Assembly: GCF_023155275.1 (NCBI RefSeq)
Contig: NZ_JALMUV010000012.1
Location: 86,720 to 150,719, forward strand
Source of the DNA: Streptomyces rhizoryzae
GTDB lineage: Bacteria > Actinomycetota > Actinomycetes > Streptomycetales > Streptomycetaceae
Reading direction: 5' to 3'
Length of the DNA: 64,000 nt
The position numbers and the translations under genes are program-made. The notes beneath the pieces were generated by a model. That model did not search any database. It was not told the DNA's origin and saw nothing but the letters and a program-made list of their open reading frames with translations. Numbering within the stretch: the first letter of the stretch is position 1; each line of letters opens with the position of its first letter. This document shows, piece by piece, positions 53,978 to 62,566 of this stretch.

Positions 53978-54328
53978 GTGAGCCCGAATAACACCAAGGA
54001 CACCCACGACAAGCTGCCGATCCGGATGCTGCACGACCGCGTGCTGGTCCGGACGGACATCCCCGAGGGCGAGCGCCGCTCGTCCGGCGGCATCGTCATT
54101 CCCGCGACCGCGGCGGTCGGCCGCCGCCTGGCCTGGGCCGAGGTCGTCGCGGTGGGGCAGAACGTACGGACCGTCGAGGTGGGCGACCGGGTGCTGTACG
54201 ACCCCGAGGACCGGGCCGAGGTCGAGGTGCGCGGGGTGGCGTACGTGCTGATGCGCGAGCGCGATCTGCACGCGGTGGCCGCCGAGCGCCTGGAGGGCGC
54301 GGAGGACGCGACCGGCCTGTACCTGTAG
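53978..54328 (+). CDS. GroES-like co-chaperonin family protein
   Basis: A 116-residue member of the GroES/Cpn10 fold, recognisable by RMLHDRVLVRTDIPEGERRSSGGIVIPA, EVVAVGQNVRTVEVGDRVLYDP and the C-terminal strand. It is somewhat longer than classical GroES because of its C-terminal tail (AAERLEGAEDATGLYL), and no groEL lies nearby, so it is not the main GroES. A rho-independent terminator follows. The gene is leaderless: TACGGT at 53966-53971 lies six bases before the GTG. Confidence 0.75.
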   Translation: MSPNNTKDTHDKLPIRMLHDRVLVRTDIPEGERRSSGGIVIPATAAVGRRLAWAEVVAVGQNVRTVEVGDRVLYDPEDRAEVEVRGVAYVLMRERDLHAVAAERLEGAEDATGLYL

Positions 54329-54343
54329 GACCCCGGAGGAGCT

Positions 54344-54394
54344 GGCTCCCTCACGGGTGGTGACCGGCGTCACCGCCCGCGGGGGAGCCTTTTT
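54344..54394 (+). terminator. Rho-independent terminator after the GroES-like gene
   Basis: A branched GC hairpin: outer stem GGCTCCC (54344-54350) with GGGAGCC (54383-54389), an inner stem ggtgac/gtcacc, and a TTTTT run immediately after (54390-54394). It ends the chaperonin transcript and isolates the downstream riboswitch-controlled gene. Confidence 0.8.
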
Positions 54395-54411
54395 GCTAGC
54401 CTCGAAGGCAT

Positions 54412-54452
54412 CCCGACGAGACGCGCCGTACCGGGTCACGACAAGACGACGC
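54412..54452 (+). promoter_or_regulatory. Guanidine-III (ykkC-III) riboswitch
   Basis: The 41 bases closely match the guanidine-III riboswitch class, for example the Thermobifida fusca RNA as I recall it, including ACGAG, GCGCCGTA and ACAAGACG. The pseudoknot is conserved by covariation: 5' CCCG (54412-54415) pairs with CGGG (54432-54435), where T. fusca has CCGG pairing with CCGG. The hairpin stem GCGCCGT/ACGACGC (54423-54429 with 54446-54452) keeps six of seven pairs. It lies 34 bases upstream of an SMR exporter of the SugE/Gdx type, the expected target, and directly after the upstream terminator. Confidence 0.85.
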
Positions 54453-54486
54453 ACCCCTGTTGAAGCGCATTCACGGAGGTGCCGTC

Positions 54487-54807
54487 ATGGCATGGATCCT
54501 GCTCGTCGTCGCCGGTCTGCTGGAGGTCGGCTGGTCGATCGGGATGAAGTTCACCGACGGGTTCACCCGGCTGTGGCCCAGCGTGGCCACCGGCGCGGGC
54601 ATCGTCGCCAGCATGGTCCTGCTCTCCTACGCGGCGCGGACCCTCCCCATCGGTACCGCCTACGGCGTCTGGGTCGGCATCGGCGCGGCCGGTGCGGCGG
54701 TGGTCGGCATGCTGGTCCTCGGCGAACCGGCGACCGCCGCCCGGATCTTCTTCATCTGCCTGTTGCTGGTGGCGGTGGTGGGGCTGAAGGCCACGTCGGG
54801 GCACTGA
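54487..54807 (+). CDS. gdx: SMR-family guanidinium exporter (Gdx/SugE)
   Basis: A 106-residue small multidrug-resistance protein with four transmembrane helices. It starts MAWILLVVAGLLEVGWSIGM, with the essential membrane glutamate at Glu13 and the KFTDGFTRLWP segment of the SugE/Gdx branch, which exports guanidinium ions. The upstream guanidine-III riboswitch makes this specific: high guanidinium should raise its expression. Start ATG 54487 follows acggaggt. Its 3' end is duplicated just downstream. Confidence 0.9.
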   Translation: MAWILLVVAGLLEVGWSIGMKFTDGFTRLWPSVATGAGIVASMVLLSYAARTLPIGTAYGVWVGIGAAGAAVVGMLVLGEPATAARIFFICLLLVAVVGLKATSGH

Positions 54808-54904
54808 GCGCGGCCGGGGGTCCGGGGGTTGCCCCCGGGGGATGCAGCATCTGCCTGTTGCTGGTGGCGATGGTGGGGCTGAAGGCCACGTCGGGGCACT
54901 GAGC
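54753..54904 (+). repeat. 57-bp direct repeat duplicating the 3' end of gdx
   Basis: Copy 1 (54753-54809) covers the last 18 codons of gdx plus its stop. Copy 2 (54848-54904) repeats the same 57 bases with one substitution (ggcggtggtg becomes ggcgatggtg). The copies are separated by 38 bp and offset by 95 bp. The second copy keeps the reading frame to the TGA but has no start of its own. Confidence 0.9.
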
Positions 54905-54914
54905 CGGGGGGCCG

Positions 54915-57167
54915 TCAGCCGACGCCCCAGTGCCGGGCCAGCTCGTCGCCGTACGGTCCCACGGCCGGGAACGGCTCGCTCGGCTCGGTGGGCGTCGGTG
55001 TCCCGGTGGGGACCGGCGGCAGCGACGGCCCCCCGGTCGGCCCGGTCGGGGCACCGGTCGCGGTCGGCTCCCCGCTGGAGCTGGGGCCGGTGCTGCCGGA
55101 CGGGCCGCCGGGGGAGGACGGCGCCTCGCTCGGCGACTCCGAGTCGCTCGCGGACGGGTCGGCGGACACGCTCGGCTCGGCGCCCTCCTGGACCTGGAGG
55201 TCGAAGTCGCGGACCGGGCGGCCGGCCAGCGCCGCGGCGGTGTAGTCGGCCCAGATCTGGGCGGGGATGTCACCGCCGTTGAGCCGGGCGTGGCCCGCCG
55301 CGCCGTAGAGCGGCTCCTGGTGGGCGGTGTCCGGGTGCTGGCCCAGGACCGCGACGACGGTCGCCAGCTCGGGCGTGTAGCCCGCGAACCAGGCGGCCTT
55401 GTCGTCCTCCGCGGTACCGGTCTTCCCGGCCGCCGGCCGCCCGGCGCCCTGGGCCGCGGTGCCGGTGCCGCCGTCGACCACCCCGCGCAGGACCTGGGTG
55501 GTGGTGTCGGCGGCGGCCCGCCCGATGGCGGTGCTCTCCTCGCGCTCCGGCAGCTCGCTCTCCTCACCGGCCCGGCTGACCTTCTCGACCAGGGTGTACG
55601 GCAGCTGCCGGCCGTGGTGCGCCAGCGTCGCGTAGACCTGCGCCAGGTCCAGCACGCTGGGGGTGGCGGTGCCCAGCGAGATGGCGCCCTGGGCCGCGGC
55701 CAGGCCCGGCGTCCGGGCCGGGATGCCGAGGGCGACCGCGGTGTCCTTGACGGCCCGCGGCCCGACGTCGATACCCATCTGGGCGTACACCGCGTTGACG
55801 GATTTGTCGGTGGCCTCGGCGACGGTGATCGGGCCGTAGGACCGGTCGTCCTCGTTGCCGGGGGCGAAGCCGGTGGGCCGGCCGTGGCTGACCGTCATCC
55901 GCTTGCTGGTGCCGTCGTAGACGGTGTTCGGGGTGATCGGCGAGCCGTCCTGGGTGACCGCGCCGCGCTCCACCGCCGCGGCGAGGACGATCGGCTTGAA
56001 GGTGGAGCCGGCCTGGTAGTCGCGGCGGGTGGCGCTGTTGACGAACTGCCGGGCGTAGTCGACCCCGCCGTAGAGCGCGACCACCCGGCCGGTGGCGGGG
56101 TCGATGGAGGCGCCGCCGGCCCGGACGTAGCCGTCGACCGGGCGGCTGCCGTCGAGCCGGTCCATCAGCCGGTTCCGCACGGCCGCCACCAGCGCGTTCT
56201 CCCGGCGGCGGTCGATGGTGGTGGTGATGCGGTAGCCGCCGGCCCGCAGGGTGTCCTCGTCGACGACGTCGTGCCCGGTCAGGTAGTCCTTGACCGCCTC
56301 GACGAGGTAGCCGCGCTGGCCGGACAGGCCGGCCGAGGTGCGGGCCCGGGCCAGCGCGGGGAACGTCATCGCGGCCCGCTCGGCGCGGCCGAGCCACTTC
56401 TGCTTGACCATGCCGTCCAGCACGTAGTTCCAGCGGGCCACCGCCCGCGGCCGGTTCTCGGGGTGGGCGCCGATGTCGTAGGCGCTGGGCGCGTTGAGCA
56501 GCGCCGCGAGGTAGGCGCCCTCGGCGGTGGTGAGCCGGCCGGCGTTCTTGCCGTAGTACGCCTGGGCGGCGGCCTGGATGCCGTACGCGTTGCGGCCGTA
56601 GTAGCTGGTGTTGAGGTAGCCCTCCAGGATCTGGTCCTTGCTCGCCTCCCGGTCCAGCTTGATGGCGATGAAGAACTCCTTGGCCTTGCGGGTGAGGGTC
56701 TGCTCCTGGCCGAGGTAGTAGTTCTTGACGTACTGCTGGGTGATGGTGGAACCGGACTGCCGGCCCTTGCCGGTGACGGTGTTCCAGGCGGCCCGCACCA
56801 TCGCGGCCGGGTCGACCGCCGACTCCGTGTAGAAGTCCCGGTCCTCGGCGGCCAGTACGGCGTGCTGCACGGTCCGCGGCACCTGCCCCAGGGCGACGTT
56901 CTCGCGGTTGACGTCGCCGTCGCGGGCCAGTTCGGTGCCGTCGGAGTAGAGGTAGACGTTGCTCTGCGCCTTGGCGGCGCTGTTGGCGGGCGGGATGCCC
57001 ACGAGGAGGTAGCCGGCGATCAGGCCGCCCACCACCAGCAGCAGGAAGAGCAGGACGGTCCCCGCCAGCATCCGCCAGGTCGGCAGCAGCCGGCGCCAAC
57101 CGGTGCGCCGGGGGCGGGAGTCGGTGCCCCCGCCGCCGGCGCCGTCGTCGTGCGCGTCGTCGCTCAT
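54915..57167 (-). CDS. Penicillin-binding protein, class A (transglycosylase/transpeptidase)
   Basis: A 750-residue bifunctional cell-wall synthase. After a short cytoplasmic part and one membrane helix (about 34-56) comes a GT51 transglycosylase domain with catalytic Glu108 in AAEDRDFYTE and SGSTITQQYVKNYYLG. The transpeptidase domain shows AGSTFKPI (SxxK), KSVNAVY (SxN) and AGKTGTAEDD (KTG). The last 100 residues are a Ser/Pro/Thr-rich tail that may span the wall. ATG 57167 follows gaggag. Confidence 0.9.
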   Translation of the reverse strand: MSDDAHDDGAGGGGTDSRPRRTGWRRLLPTWRMLAGTVLLFLLLVVGGLIAGYLLVGIPPANSAAKAQSNVYLYSDGTELARDGDVNRENVALGQVPRTVQHAVLAAEDRDFYTESAVDPAAMVRAAWNTVTGKGRQSGSTITQQYVKNYYLGQEQTLTRKAKEFFIAIKLDREASKDQILEGYLNTSYYGRNAYGIQAAAQAYYGKNAGRLTTAEGAYLAALLNAPSAYDIGAHPENRPRAVARWNYVLDGMVKQKWLGRAERAAMTFPALARARTSAGLSGQRGYLVEAVKDYLTGHDVVDEDTLRAGGYRITTTIDRRRENALVAAVRNRLMDRLDGSRPVDGYVRAGGASIDPATGRVVALYGGVDYARQFVNSATRRDYQAGSTFKPIVLAAAVERGAVTQDGSPITPNTVYDGTSKRMTVSHGRPTGFAPGNEDDRSYGPITVAEATDKSVNAVYAQMGIDVGPRAVKDTAVALGIPARTPGLAAAQGAISLGTATPSVLDLAQVYATLAHHGRQLPYTLVEKVSRAGEESELPEREESTAIGRAAADTTTQVLRGVVDGGTGTAAQGAGRPAAGKTGTAEDDKAAWFAGYTPELATVVAVLGQHPDTAHQEPLYGAAGHARLNGGDIPAQIWADYTAAALAGRPVRDFDLQVQEGAEPSVSADPSASDSESPSEAPSSPGGPSGSTGPSSSGEPTATGAPTGPTGGPSLPPVPTGTPTPTEPSEPFPAVGPYGDELARHWGVG

Positions 57168-57528
57168 GTCTGTGGACTCCTCGGCCGCCGCCGGCCAGAC
57201 CGCGGCGGAGCGGTGTCGTGTCGGGTCGGGCCCGGACCGGCGCCGCACCGGGGCGCGGCCCCTGCGGTGCGGTGTGCGGTGCGGGTGTGCGGTGGTTCCC
57301 GTGCTGCGCCGGGCAGGCGGCGGACACCCGGGAGGCAACTTTCGCACCGATGCGCCCGGCCACCGGGTGCCGCACACCGGCGTCCGCGCGGTGACCGGCT
57401 GAATGGCGCCCCCGCCTCACCCGGACGAGTGATAAATCGATGGTGCCCCTCCGCGGCGGCCCTTAGGCTCCGGAACTCGCCGTCCGCAGCCAGCCCGGAC
57501 GGACCGGACACGAGCGGGGGAGGACAGC
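57168..57528 (+). other. Divergent intergenic region between PBP and ABC-2 exporter genes
   Basis: About 360 bases of very GC-rich sequence. A patch with gagtgataaatcgatg near 57430 is AT-richer and may hold promoter elements for one or both directions. No gene is credible. Confidence 0.4.
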
Positions 57529-58323
57529 GTGCTGTACGTGGCCGTGGCGGCCGGCGCCTTCCGGCGGTACGCCACCTACCGCGCCGCCACCGCCGCCGGC
57601 CTCGCCACCAACACCGTCTTCGGGTTCCTCCTCGCCTACGCCTACCTCGCCCTCTGGCAGCAGCGCCCGCACCTCGGCGGCTACGGCCCGGCGCAGGCGC
57701 TGACCTTCGTCTGGACCGGCCAGGCGCTGCTGGCCGTCGCGCTGATCGCGGTGGGCGGCGTGGACGAGCTCCAGGAGCGGATCCGCAGCGGCGACATCGC
57801 GGTGGACCTCCACCGGCCCGCCGACCTCCAGCTGTGGTGGCTCGCCGCCGACCTGGGCCGGGCCGCGCTCCAGCTGATCGGCCGCGGGATCGTCCCGCTG
57901 GCGGTGGGCGCGCTGGCCTTCCCGCTGGCCCTGCCCGCCGACCCGGCCACCTGGGGCTGGTTCCTGCTGTCCGCCCTGCTGGGCGTGGTGGTGAGCTTCG
58001 CGCTGCGCTACCTCGTCGCGCTGTCCGGCTTCTGGCTGCTGGACAGCTCCGGACTGGCCCTGATCAGCGCCCTGGCGGGCATGTTCTTCTCCGGGATGGT
58101 GCTGCCGCTGCGGGTCTTCCCCGGCGGGCTCGCCGACCTCGCCCAGCTGCTGCCGTGGGCGGCGCTGCTCCAGGTCCCCGCCGACGTGCTGACCGGCGCC
58201 CGGACCGGCACCGGCCTGCTGCGCGGCCTGCTCTTCCAGGCGGCCTGGGCGGCGGCCCTGCTGGCCCTGGGGCGGCTGGTGCAGGCCGCCGCCACCCGCA
58301 AGGTGGTGGTCCACGGTGGCTGA
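57529..58323 (+). CDS. ABC-2 type transporter permease
   Basis: A 264-residue membrane protein with about six helices. It is the first of a three-gene exporter unit followed by a second, paralogous permease and an ATPase, and belongs to the DUF990-like ABC-2 group. GTG 57529 is the start, preceded by gcgggggagg. The substrate is unknown; drugs, lipids or a sugar chain are possible. Confidence 0.85.
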   Translation: MLYVAVAAGAFRRYATYRAATAAGLATNTVFGFLLAYAYLALWQQRPHLGGYGPAQALTFVWTGQALLAVALIAVGGVDELQERIRSGDIAVDLHRPADLQLWWLAADLGRAALQLIGRGIVPLAVGALAFPLALPADPATWGWFLLSALLGVVVSFALRYLVALSGFWLLDSSGLALISALAGMFFSGMVLPLRVFPGGLADLAQLLPWAALLQVPADVLTGARTGTGLLRGLLFQAAWAAALLALGRLVQAAATRKVVVHGG

Positions 58324-59152
58324 CCGGCCCGGCGGCCGGCTGCCCGTCCTCCGGGACGCCCTGACCGGCTACGCGCTGCTCGCGTGGATGCAGGTGCGCT
58401 CCGCGCTGGCCTACCGGACGTCGTTCGTGCTGATGGCGCTCGGCAACTTCGCCGCCAGCGGGCTGGACTTCGCCGCGATCGCCCTGATGTTCGCGCACGT
58501 GCGCGCGCTCGGCGGCTACGCCCTCCCCGAGGTCGCCTTCCTCTACGGCACCGGCTCGCTCGCCCTGGGCCTGGCGGACCTGCTGGTCGGCAGCCTGGAG
58601 CGGCTGGGCGCCCGGATCCGCGACGGCACGCTGGACACCCTGCTGCTGCGCCCGGCGCCGGTGTGGGCGCAGCTCGCCGCCGACCGGTTCGCGCTGCGCC
58701 GCCTGGGCCGCGTCGTCCAGGGGCTGCTGGTGCTGGTGTGGTCCACCGGCCACCTCGACGTGGACTGGACGCCGGGCCGGGTCCTGATGGTGCCGCTGAT
58801 GACGGTGTGCGGGGCGGTGATCTTCGGGGCGGTGTTCACCGCCGGGGCGGCGTTCCAGTTCTGGGCGCAGGACGCCGCCGAGCTCCAGAACGCCCTGACC
58901 TACGGCGGCAACGCCCTGCTCCGCTACCCGCCGACGGTGTTCGCCCGCGACCTGGTCCGCTCGGTCACCTTCATCGTCCCGCTGGCCTTCGTCAACTGGC
59001 TGCCCGCGCTGTGGCTGCTGGGCCGCCCCTACCCGCTCGGGCTGCCCGGCTGGACGGCGTTCCTGAGCCCCGCGGTGGCCGCCCTGATGGGCGCGGGCGC
59101 CGCCCTGGCCTGGCGCCACGGCCTCCGCGCCTACCGCAGCACCGGTAGCTGA
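58316..59152 (+). CDS. ABC-2 type transporter permease (second copy)
   Basis: A 278-residue permease, overlapping the first by eight bases (GTG 58316). It has about six helices and the conserved LLLRPAPVWAQLAADRFALRRLGR cytoplasmic segment. The two permeases probably form a heterodimer energised by the ATPase downstream. Function of the exporter is unknown. Confidence 0.85.
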   Translation: MADRPGGRLPVLRDALTGYALLAWMQVRSALAYRTSFVLMALGNFAASGLDFAAIALMFAHVRALGGYALPEVAFLYGTGSLALGLADLLVGSLERLGARIRDGTLDTLLLRPAPVWAQLAADRFALRRLGRVVQGLLVLVWSTGHLDVDWTPGRVLMVPLMTVCGAVIFGAVFTAGAAFQFWAQDAAELQNALTYGGNALLRYPPTVFARDLVRSVTFIVPLAFVNWLPALWLLGRPYPLGLPGWTAFLSPAVAALMGAGAALAWRHGLRAYRSTGS

Positions 59153-59192
59153 CCCACCTTCATCCACCGTACAGACACGAGGAGTTGCCGGT

Positions 59193-60209
59193 ATGAGTGC
59201 CGGGTCCGCCGGGCCGCTGATCGAGCTGGACGGCGTCGAGAAGGTCTTCACCGTCCGCCGCCGGGCCGGCCGGCTGCGCCGCACCCGGCACGAGGTGCGG
59301 GCCGTGGACGGCCTCACCTTCCAGGTGCCGCGCGGCGAGATGGTCGGCTACCTCGGGCCCAACGGCGCCGGCAAGTCCACCACCCTCAAGATGCTCACCG
59401 GCATCCTGGTGCCCAGCGGCGGCCGGCTGCGGGTCGCCGGCCTCGACCCGGCCCGCGACCGCCTCCGGCTCGCCCGCCGGATCGGCGTGGTCCTCGGCCA
59501 GCGCACCACCCTGTGGTGGGACCTGCCGCTCGCCGACTCCTACGACCTGGTGCGCCGGATGTACCGCATCCCGCCCGCGGTCTTCCGCGCCAACCTGGCG
59601 CGCTGCACCGAACTCCTGGGCCTGGGACCGCTGCTGGACGTCCCGGTCCGGCAGCTCTCCCTCGGCCAGCGGATGCGCGGCGACCTCACCGCGGCGCTGC
59701 TGCACGACCCCGAGGTGCTCTACCTCGACGAGCCCACCATCGGCCTGGACGTCGTCAGCAAGGCCACCGTCCGCACCTTCCTCCGCGAACTCAACACCGA
59801 GCGCGGCACCACCGTGGTGCTCACCACCCACGACCTCACCGACATCGAGCAGCTGTGCCGCCGGGTGATGGTCATCGACCACGGCCGGCTGGTCTTCGAC
59901 GGGGACCTGGCCGGGCTGCGCGCCGCCGCGGACGGCGAACGGACCCTGGTGGTGGACCTGGCCCGGCAGCTCCCGCCGATCGACGGCGTCCCCGGGGCCC
60001 GCACCGTACGGGTCGAAGGGCCCCGGCAGTGGCTGGCGTTCCCGGCCGGGCACAGCGCCGCGCCCCTGGTGGCCGCGATCGCCGCCCGCTACCCCCTGGT
60101 GGACCTGTCGGTCCGCGAGCCGGACATCGAGGCGCTGGTCGCCGATCTGTACGCGCGCGGCGGCGCCGCCCGCCCGCAGCCGGGCGACGAAGCCCCCGCC
60201 AGTCCCTAG
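59193..60209 (+). CDS. ABC transporter ATP-binding protein of the ABC-2 exporter
   Basis: A 338-residue ATPase with Walker A GPNGAGKST, signature LSLGQRMR, Walker B VLYLDEPTIGLD and switch His in LTTHDL. The C-terminal 100 residues are the extended domain of the DUF990-type exporter ATPases. ATG 59193 follows gaggagttgc. It completes the three-gene exporter and precedes the DUF1707 gene by nine bases. Confidence 0.9.
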   Translation: MSAGSAGPLIELDGVEKVFTVRRRAGRLRRTRHEVRAVDGLTFQVPRGEMVGYLGPNGAGKSTTLKMLTGILVPSGGRLRVAGLDPARDRLRLARRIGVVLGQRTTLWWDLPLADSYDLVRRMYRIPPAVFRANLARCTELLGLGPLLDVPVRQLSLGQRMRGDLTAALLHDPEVLYLDEPTIGLDVVSKATVRTFLRELNTERGTTVVLTTHDLTDIEQLCRRVMVIDHGRLVFDGDLAGLRAAADGERTLVVDLARQLPPIDGVPGARTVRVEGPRQWLAFPAGHSAAPLVAAIAARYPLVDLSVREPDIEALVADLYARGGAARPQPGDEAPASP

Positions 60210-60218
60210 TCTGTCGGT

Positions 60219-60941
60219 ATGACTGACGAACGGCTGCCGCAGCTGCGGGCCTCCGACGCCGACCGCGAGCGGGTCGCCGACATCCTGCGCGACGCGCTCG
60301 CCGAAGGGCGCCTGGACATGGCGGAGTTCGGCGAGCGGCTCGACACCGCCTACCGGGCCCGCACGTACGGCGAACTGGAGCCGCTCACCGCCGACCTGCC
60401 GGCCGCCGCCCCGGCCGGCGCCCCCGCCCCGCTCTCGCTCCGCAAGGAACCGGCACCCGCACCCGGCGGCGCGGTCACCGGGTGGGCCGGGCGGATCCGC
60501 GAGGACGCCCACGGCCACACGACCGGCATCGCCGTCCTCGGCGGCTTCGAACGCAAGGGGCGGTGGACGATCGGCCGCCGCTTCACCGCGGTGTGCTGCC
60601 TGGGCGGCGGCGAACTGGACCTGCGCGAGGCCGACTTCGCCGGCCGGGAGATCGAGATCAGCGTCTGGGCGGTGCTCGGCGGCGTCAACGTCATCGTGCC
60701 GCCCGGCGTCGAGGTCGTCACCCGCGGCCTGGGCATCATGGGCAGCTTCGACAGCCGGGAGGACGGCTCGCCCGCCGACCCCGGCGCACCCCGCGTCATC
60801 GTCTCCGGGCTGGCCCTGCTGGGCGGCGTCGGCGTGGAGCGCAAACTCCCCAAGGAGGAGTGGCGCCGCCTGAAGGCCGAGCGCAAGGAGGACCGGCGGC
60901 GGCTGCGGCAGGAGCGCCGGGCCCGCCGGGAACTGCCCTGA
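60219..60941 (+). CDS. DUF1707 / LiaF-like C-terminal domain protein
   Basis: A 240-residue protein: an N-terminal DUF1707 domain (residues 8-60, LRASDADRERVADILRDALAEGRLDMAEFGERLDTAYRARTYGEL), a linker and a C-terminal domain of the cell-wall-active antibiotic response type (about 85-200, GGFERKGRWTIGRRFTAVC, GGVNVIVPPGVEVV). The last 25 residues are basic and helical. It has no membrane helix, unlike LiaF. The gene is leaderless, with TAGTCT (60207-60212) six bases before the ATG, inside the stop of the upstream gene. Confidence 0.85.
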   Translation: MTDERLPQLRASDADRERVADILRDALAEGRLDMAEFGERLDTAYRARTYGELEPLTADLPAAAPAGAPAPLSLRKEPAPAPGGAVTGWAGRIREDAHGHTTGIAVLGGFERKGRWTIGRRFTAVCCLGGGELDLREADFAGREIEISVWAVLGGVNVIVPPGVEVVTRGLGIMGSFDSREDGSPADPGAPRVIVSGLALLGGVGVERKLPKEEWRRLKAERKEDRRRLRQERRARRELP

Positions 60942-60953
60942 CGCCCGCCCCGG

Positions 60954-62264
60954 TCACAGCGCCGCGGGTACCGCCTGCCGGAGCCGGCCGACGTCCACCG
61001 CGTCGGCCATCGCGCGGTAGCCGGCGTCACTGGGGTGCAGGTGGTCCCCGGAGTCGTACGCCGGGCGCAGCCGCAGCGGGTGCGCCGGATCGCGCAGGAC
61101 CCTGTCGAAGTCGACGACGTCGTCGTAGACGGTCCCGGAGCGGATCAGCCGGTTGACCTGTTCGCGGACGTCGTTCAGCCGCCGGGAGTAGCCGCGGTGC
61201 CCGCCGAACGGCGTCAGGGTGCTGCCGGTGACCCGCAGGCCCCGGGCGTGCGCCCGTCGCACGACCTCCCGCATGCCCGCCGCCACCTTCTGCGGATCCA
61301 GCTGGCGCGGGGCCTTGAACAGGTCGTTCACCCCGATCTCCACCACCACCGCCTTCACCCCCGTACGGGACAGCGCGTCCCGGTCCAGCCGGGACAGCAG
61401 GCTCGGCCCGTTGGTGGGGGCGAGCGGGCCGGAATCGGTCAGCAGGCGGTTGCCGCTGATGCCCGCGTTCAGGACGCCGTAGCGGGGGGCGCCCGGCTCC
61501 TCGCGCAGCCGGGCGGCGAGGAAGTCCGTCCAGCGGTGGTTGGCGCCCGGCGTGGAGGTGATGCCGTCGGTGATCGAGTCGCCGATCGCCACCACCGCGC
61601 CGCGCGCCTTGGTGCTCCACACGTCCACCCCGGTGAGGTACCGCCAGTACGGGCTCTGCTCGGTGTAGGCGGTGCCGGCCGCGTCCTCGGCGTGGTCCCC
61701 GCGCGCCAGATACGACGTCTGGCGGGCGTACGGGTGGTAGGTGGCCGGGCCCGAGGGGGCCGGGGAGTACGTCGTGACCAGCAGGTCGGCGTTGCCGGGC
61801 ACGGCCAGCCGCACCGGGTCGCTGGTGATCTCCCCGCCCGCCGGGATCGTCACCGACGGCCTGCCGCCGAACGCCAGCCGGCGCATCGTGCCGGCCGCGG
61901 CGATCGGGCTGCCGCTGCCCGCGGCCAGCGCCATCGACACATGGCTGAGCGACAGCGGCCGGGTGCCGTAGAGGTTGGACAGCCGGATCCGGGTGCGGGA
62001 GCCGCCGACGCTGGTGTGCACCACGTTGCGGATCGACATGCCGCCGTAGCCGTCCTGGGTGCCCGGCTCGGCCGACGCCACCGCCGCCGACCAGGTGCCG
62101 ACCCACTGCCCGGAGACCGCCGGGGCGGCCGGTGCCTGCGGGCCGCGCAGGGTGCCGCCCAGGGGGCCGCGGGCCCCGCCGAAGCCGACGAATATCGCGG
62201 CCGAGATCAGCACCACCACCGCCACCAGGCCGGCGAGCAGGGTGTAACCCACACGTCTGGTCAT
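60954..62264 (-). CDS. Secreted SGNH/GDSL-family hydrolase
   Basis: A 436-residue protein with an N-terminal membrane/signal segment (about 5-28) and an SGNH hydrolase domain. Block I is AIGDSITDG, block III is EIGVNDLF and the catalytic Asp-His pair is in GDHLHPSDAGY near the C-terminus. Such enzymes hydrolyse esters or acetyl groups outside the cell. The first 200 residues before block I form an extra beta domain (about 45-200). ATG 62264 is the start. Confidence 0.88.
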   Translation of the reverse strand: MTRRVGYTLLAGLVAVVVLISAAIFVGFGGARGPLGGTLRGPQAPAAPAVSGQWVGTWSAAVASAEPGTQDGYGGMSIRNVVHTSVGGSRTRIRLSNLYGTRPLSLSHVSMALAAGSGSPIAAAGTMRRLAFGGRPSVTIPAGGEITSDPVRLAVPGNADLLVTTYSPAPSGPATYHPYARQTSYLARGDHAEDAAGTAYTEQSPYWRYLTGVDVWSTKARGAVVAIGDSITDGITSTPGANHRWTDFLAARLREEPGAPRYGVLNAGISGNRLLTDSGPLAPTNGPSLLSRLDRDALSRTGVKAVVVEIGVNDLFKAPRQLDPQKVAAGMREVVRRAHARGLRVTGSTLTPFGGHRGYSRRLNDVREQVNRLIRSGTVYDDVVDFDRVLRDPAHPLRLRPAYDSGDHLHPSDAGYRAMADAVDVGRLRQAVPAAL

Positions 62265-62566
62265 GCGGGAGGCGTCTCCTGGGGCTGGCGGAGCTGCACG
62301 CTCCGGGCGGGCAGAGGGGTGGCCGGACCCGGGCGCCCGGGCCGGTCCTGACCGGCGGCGACGTCGCCGCCCGGCCGGTGTTCCATGATCCCACGGACCC
62401 CCCGGAGGCCGCCTGGCGCCCTGGACCGCCACCGGGGTCCGCCGCGCGCCGGGAACTCGTGGCGGGTTCCGGGAGTAGGGCACTGTGGGACACATACGGC
62501 GTACCGCCGGCGACGGGGCCGGACGGCGTACGGAAGGCGGGGGAGACGGTGGGAGCGGTGGAGCGG
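62265..62566 (+). other. Intergenic region before the DUF445 gene
   Basis: About 300 bases between divergent genes. Nothing beyond generic GC-rich sequence and the purine-rich start region of the DUF445 gene is visible. Confidence 0.4.
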
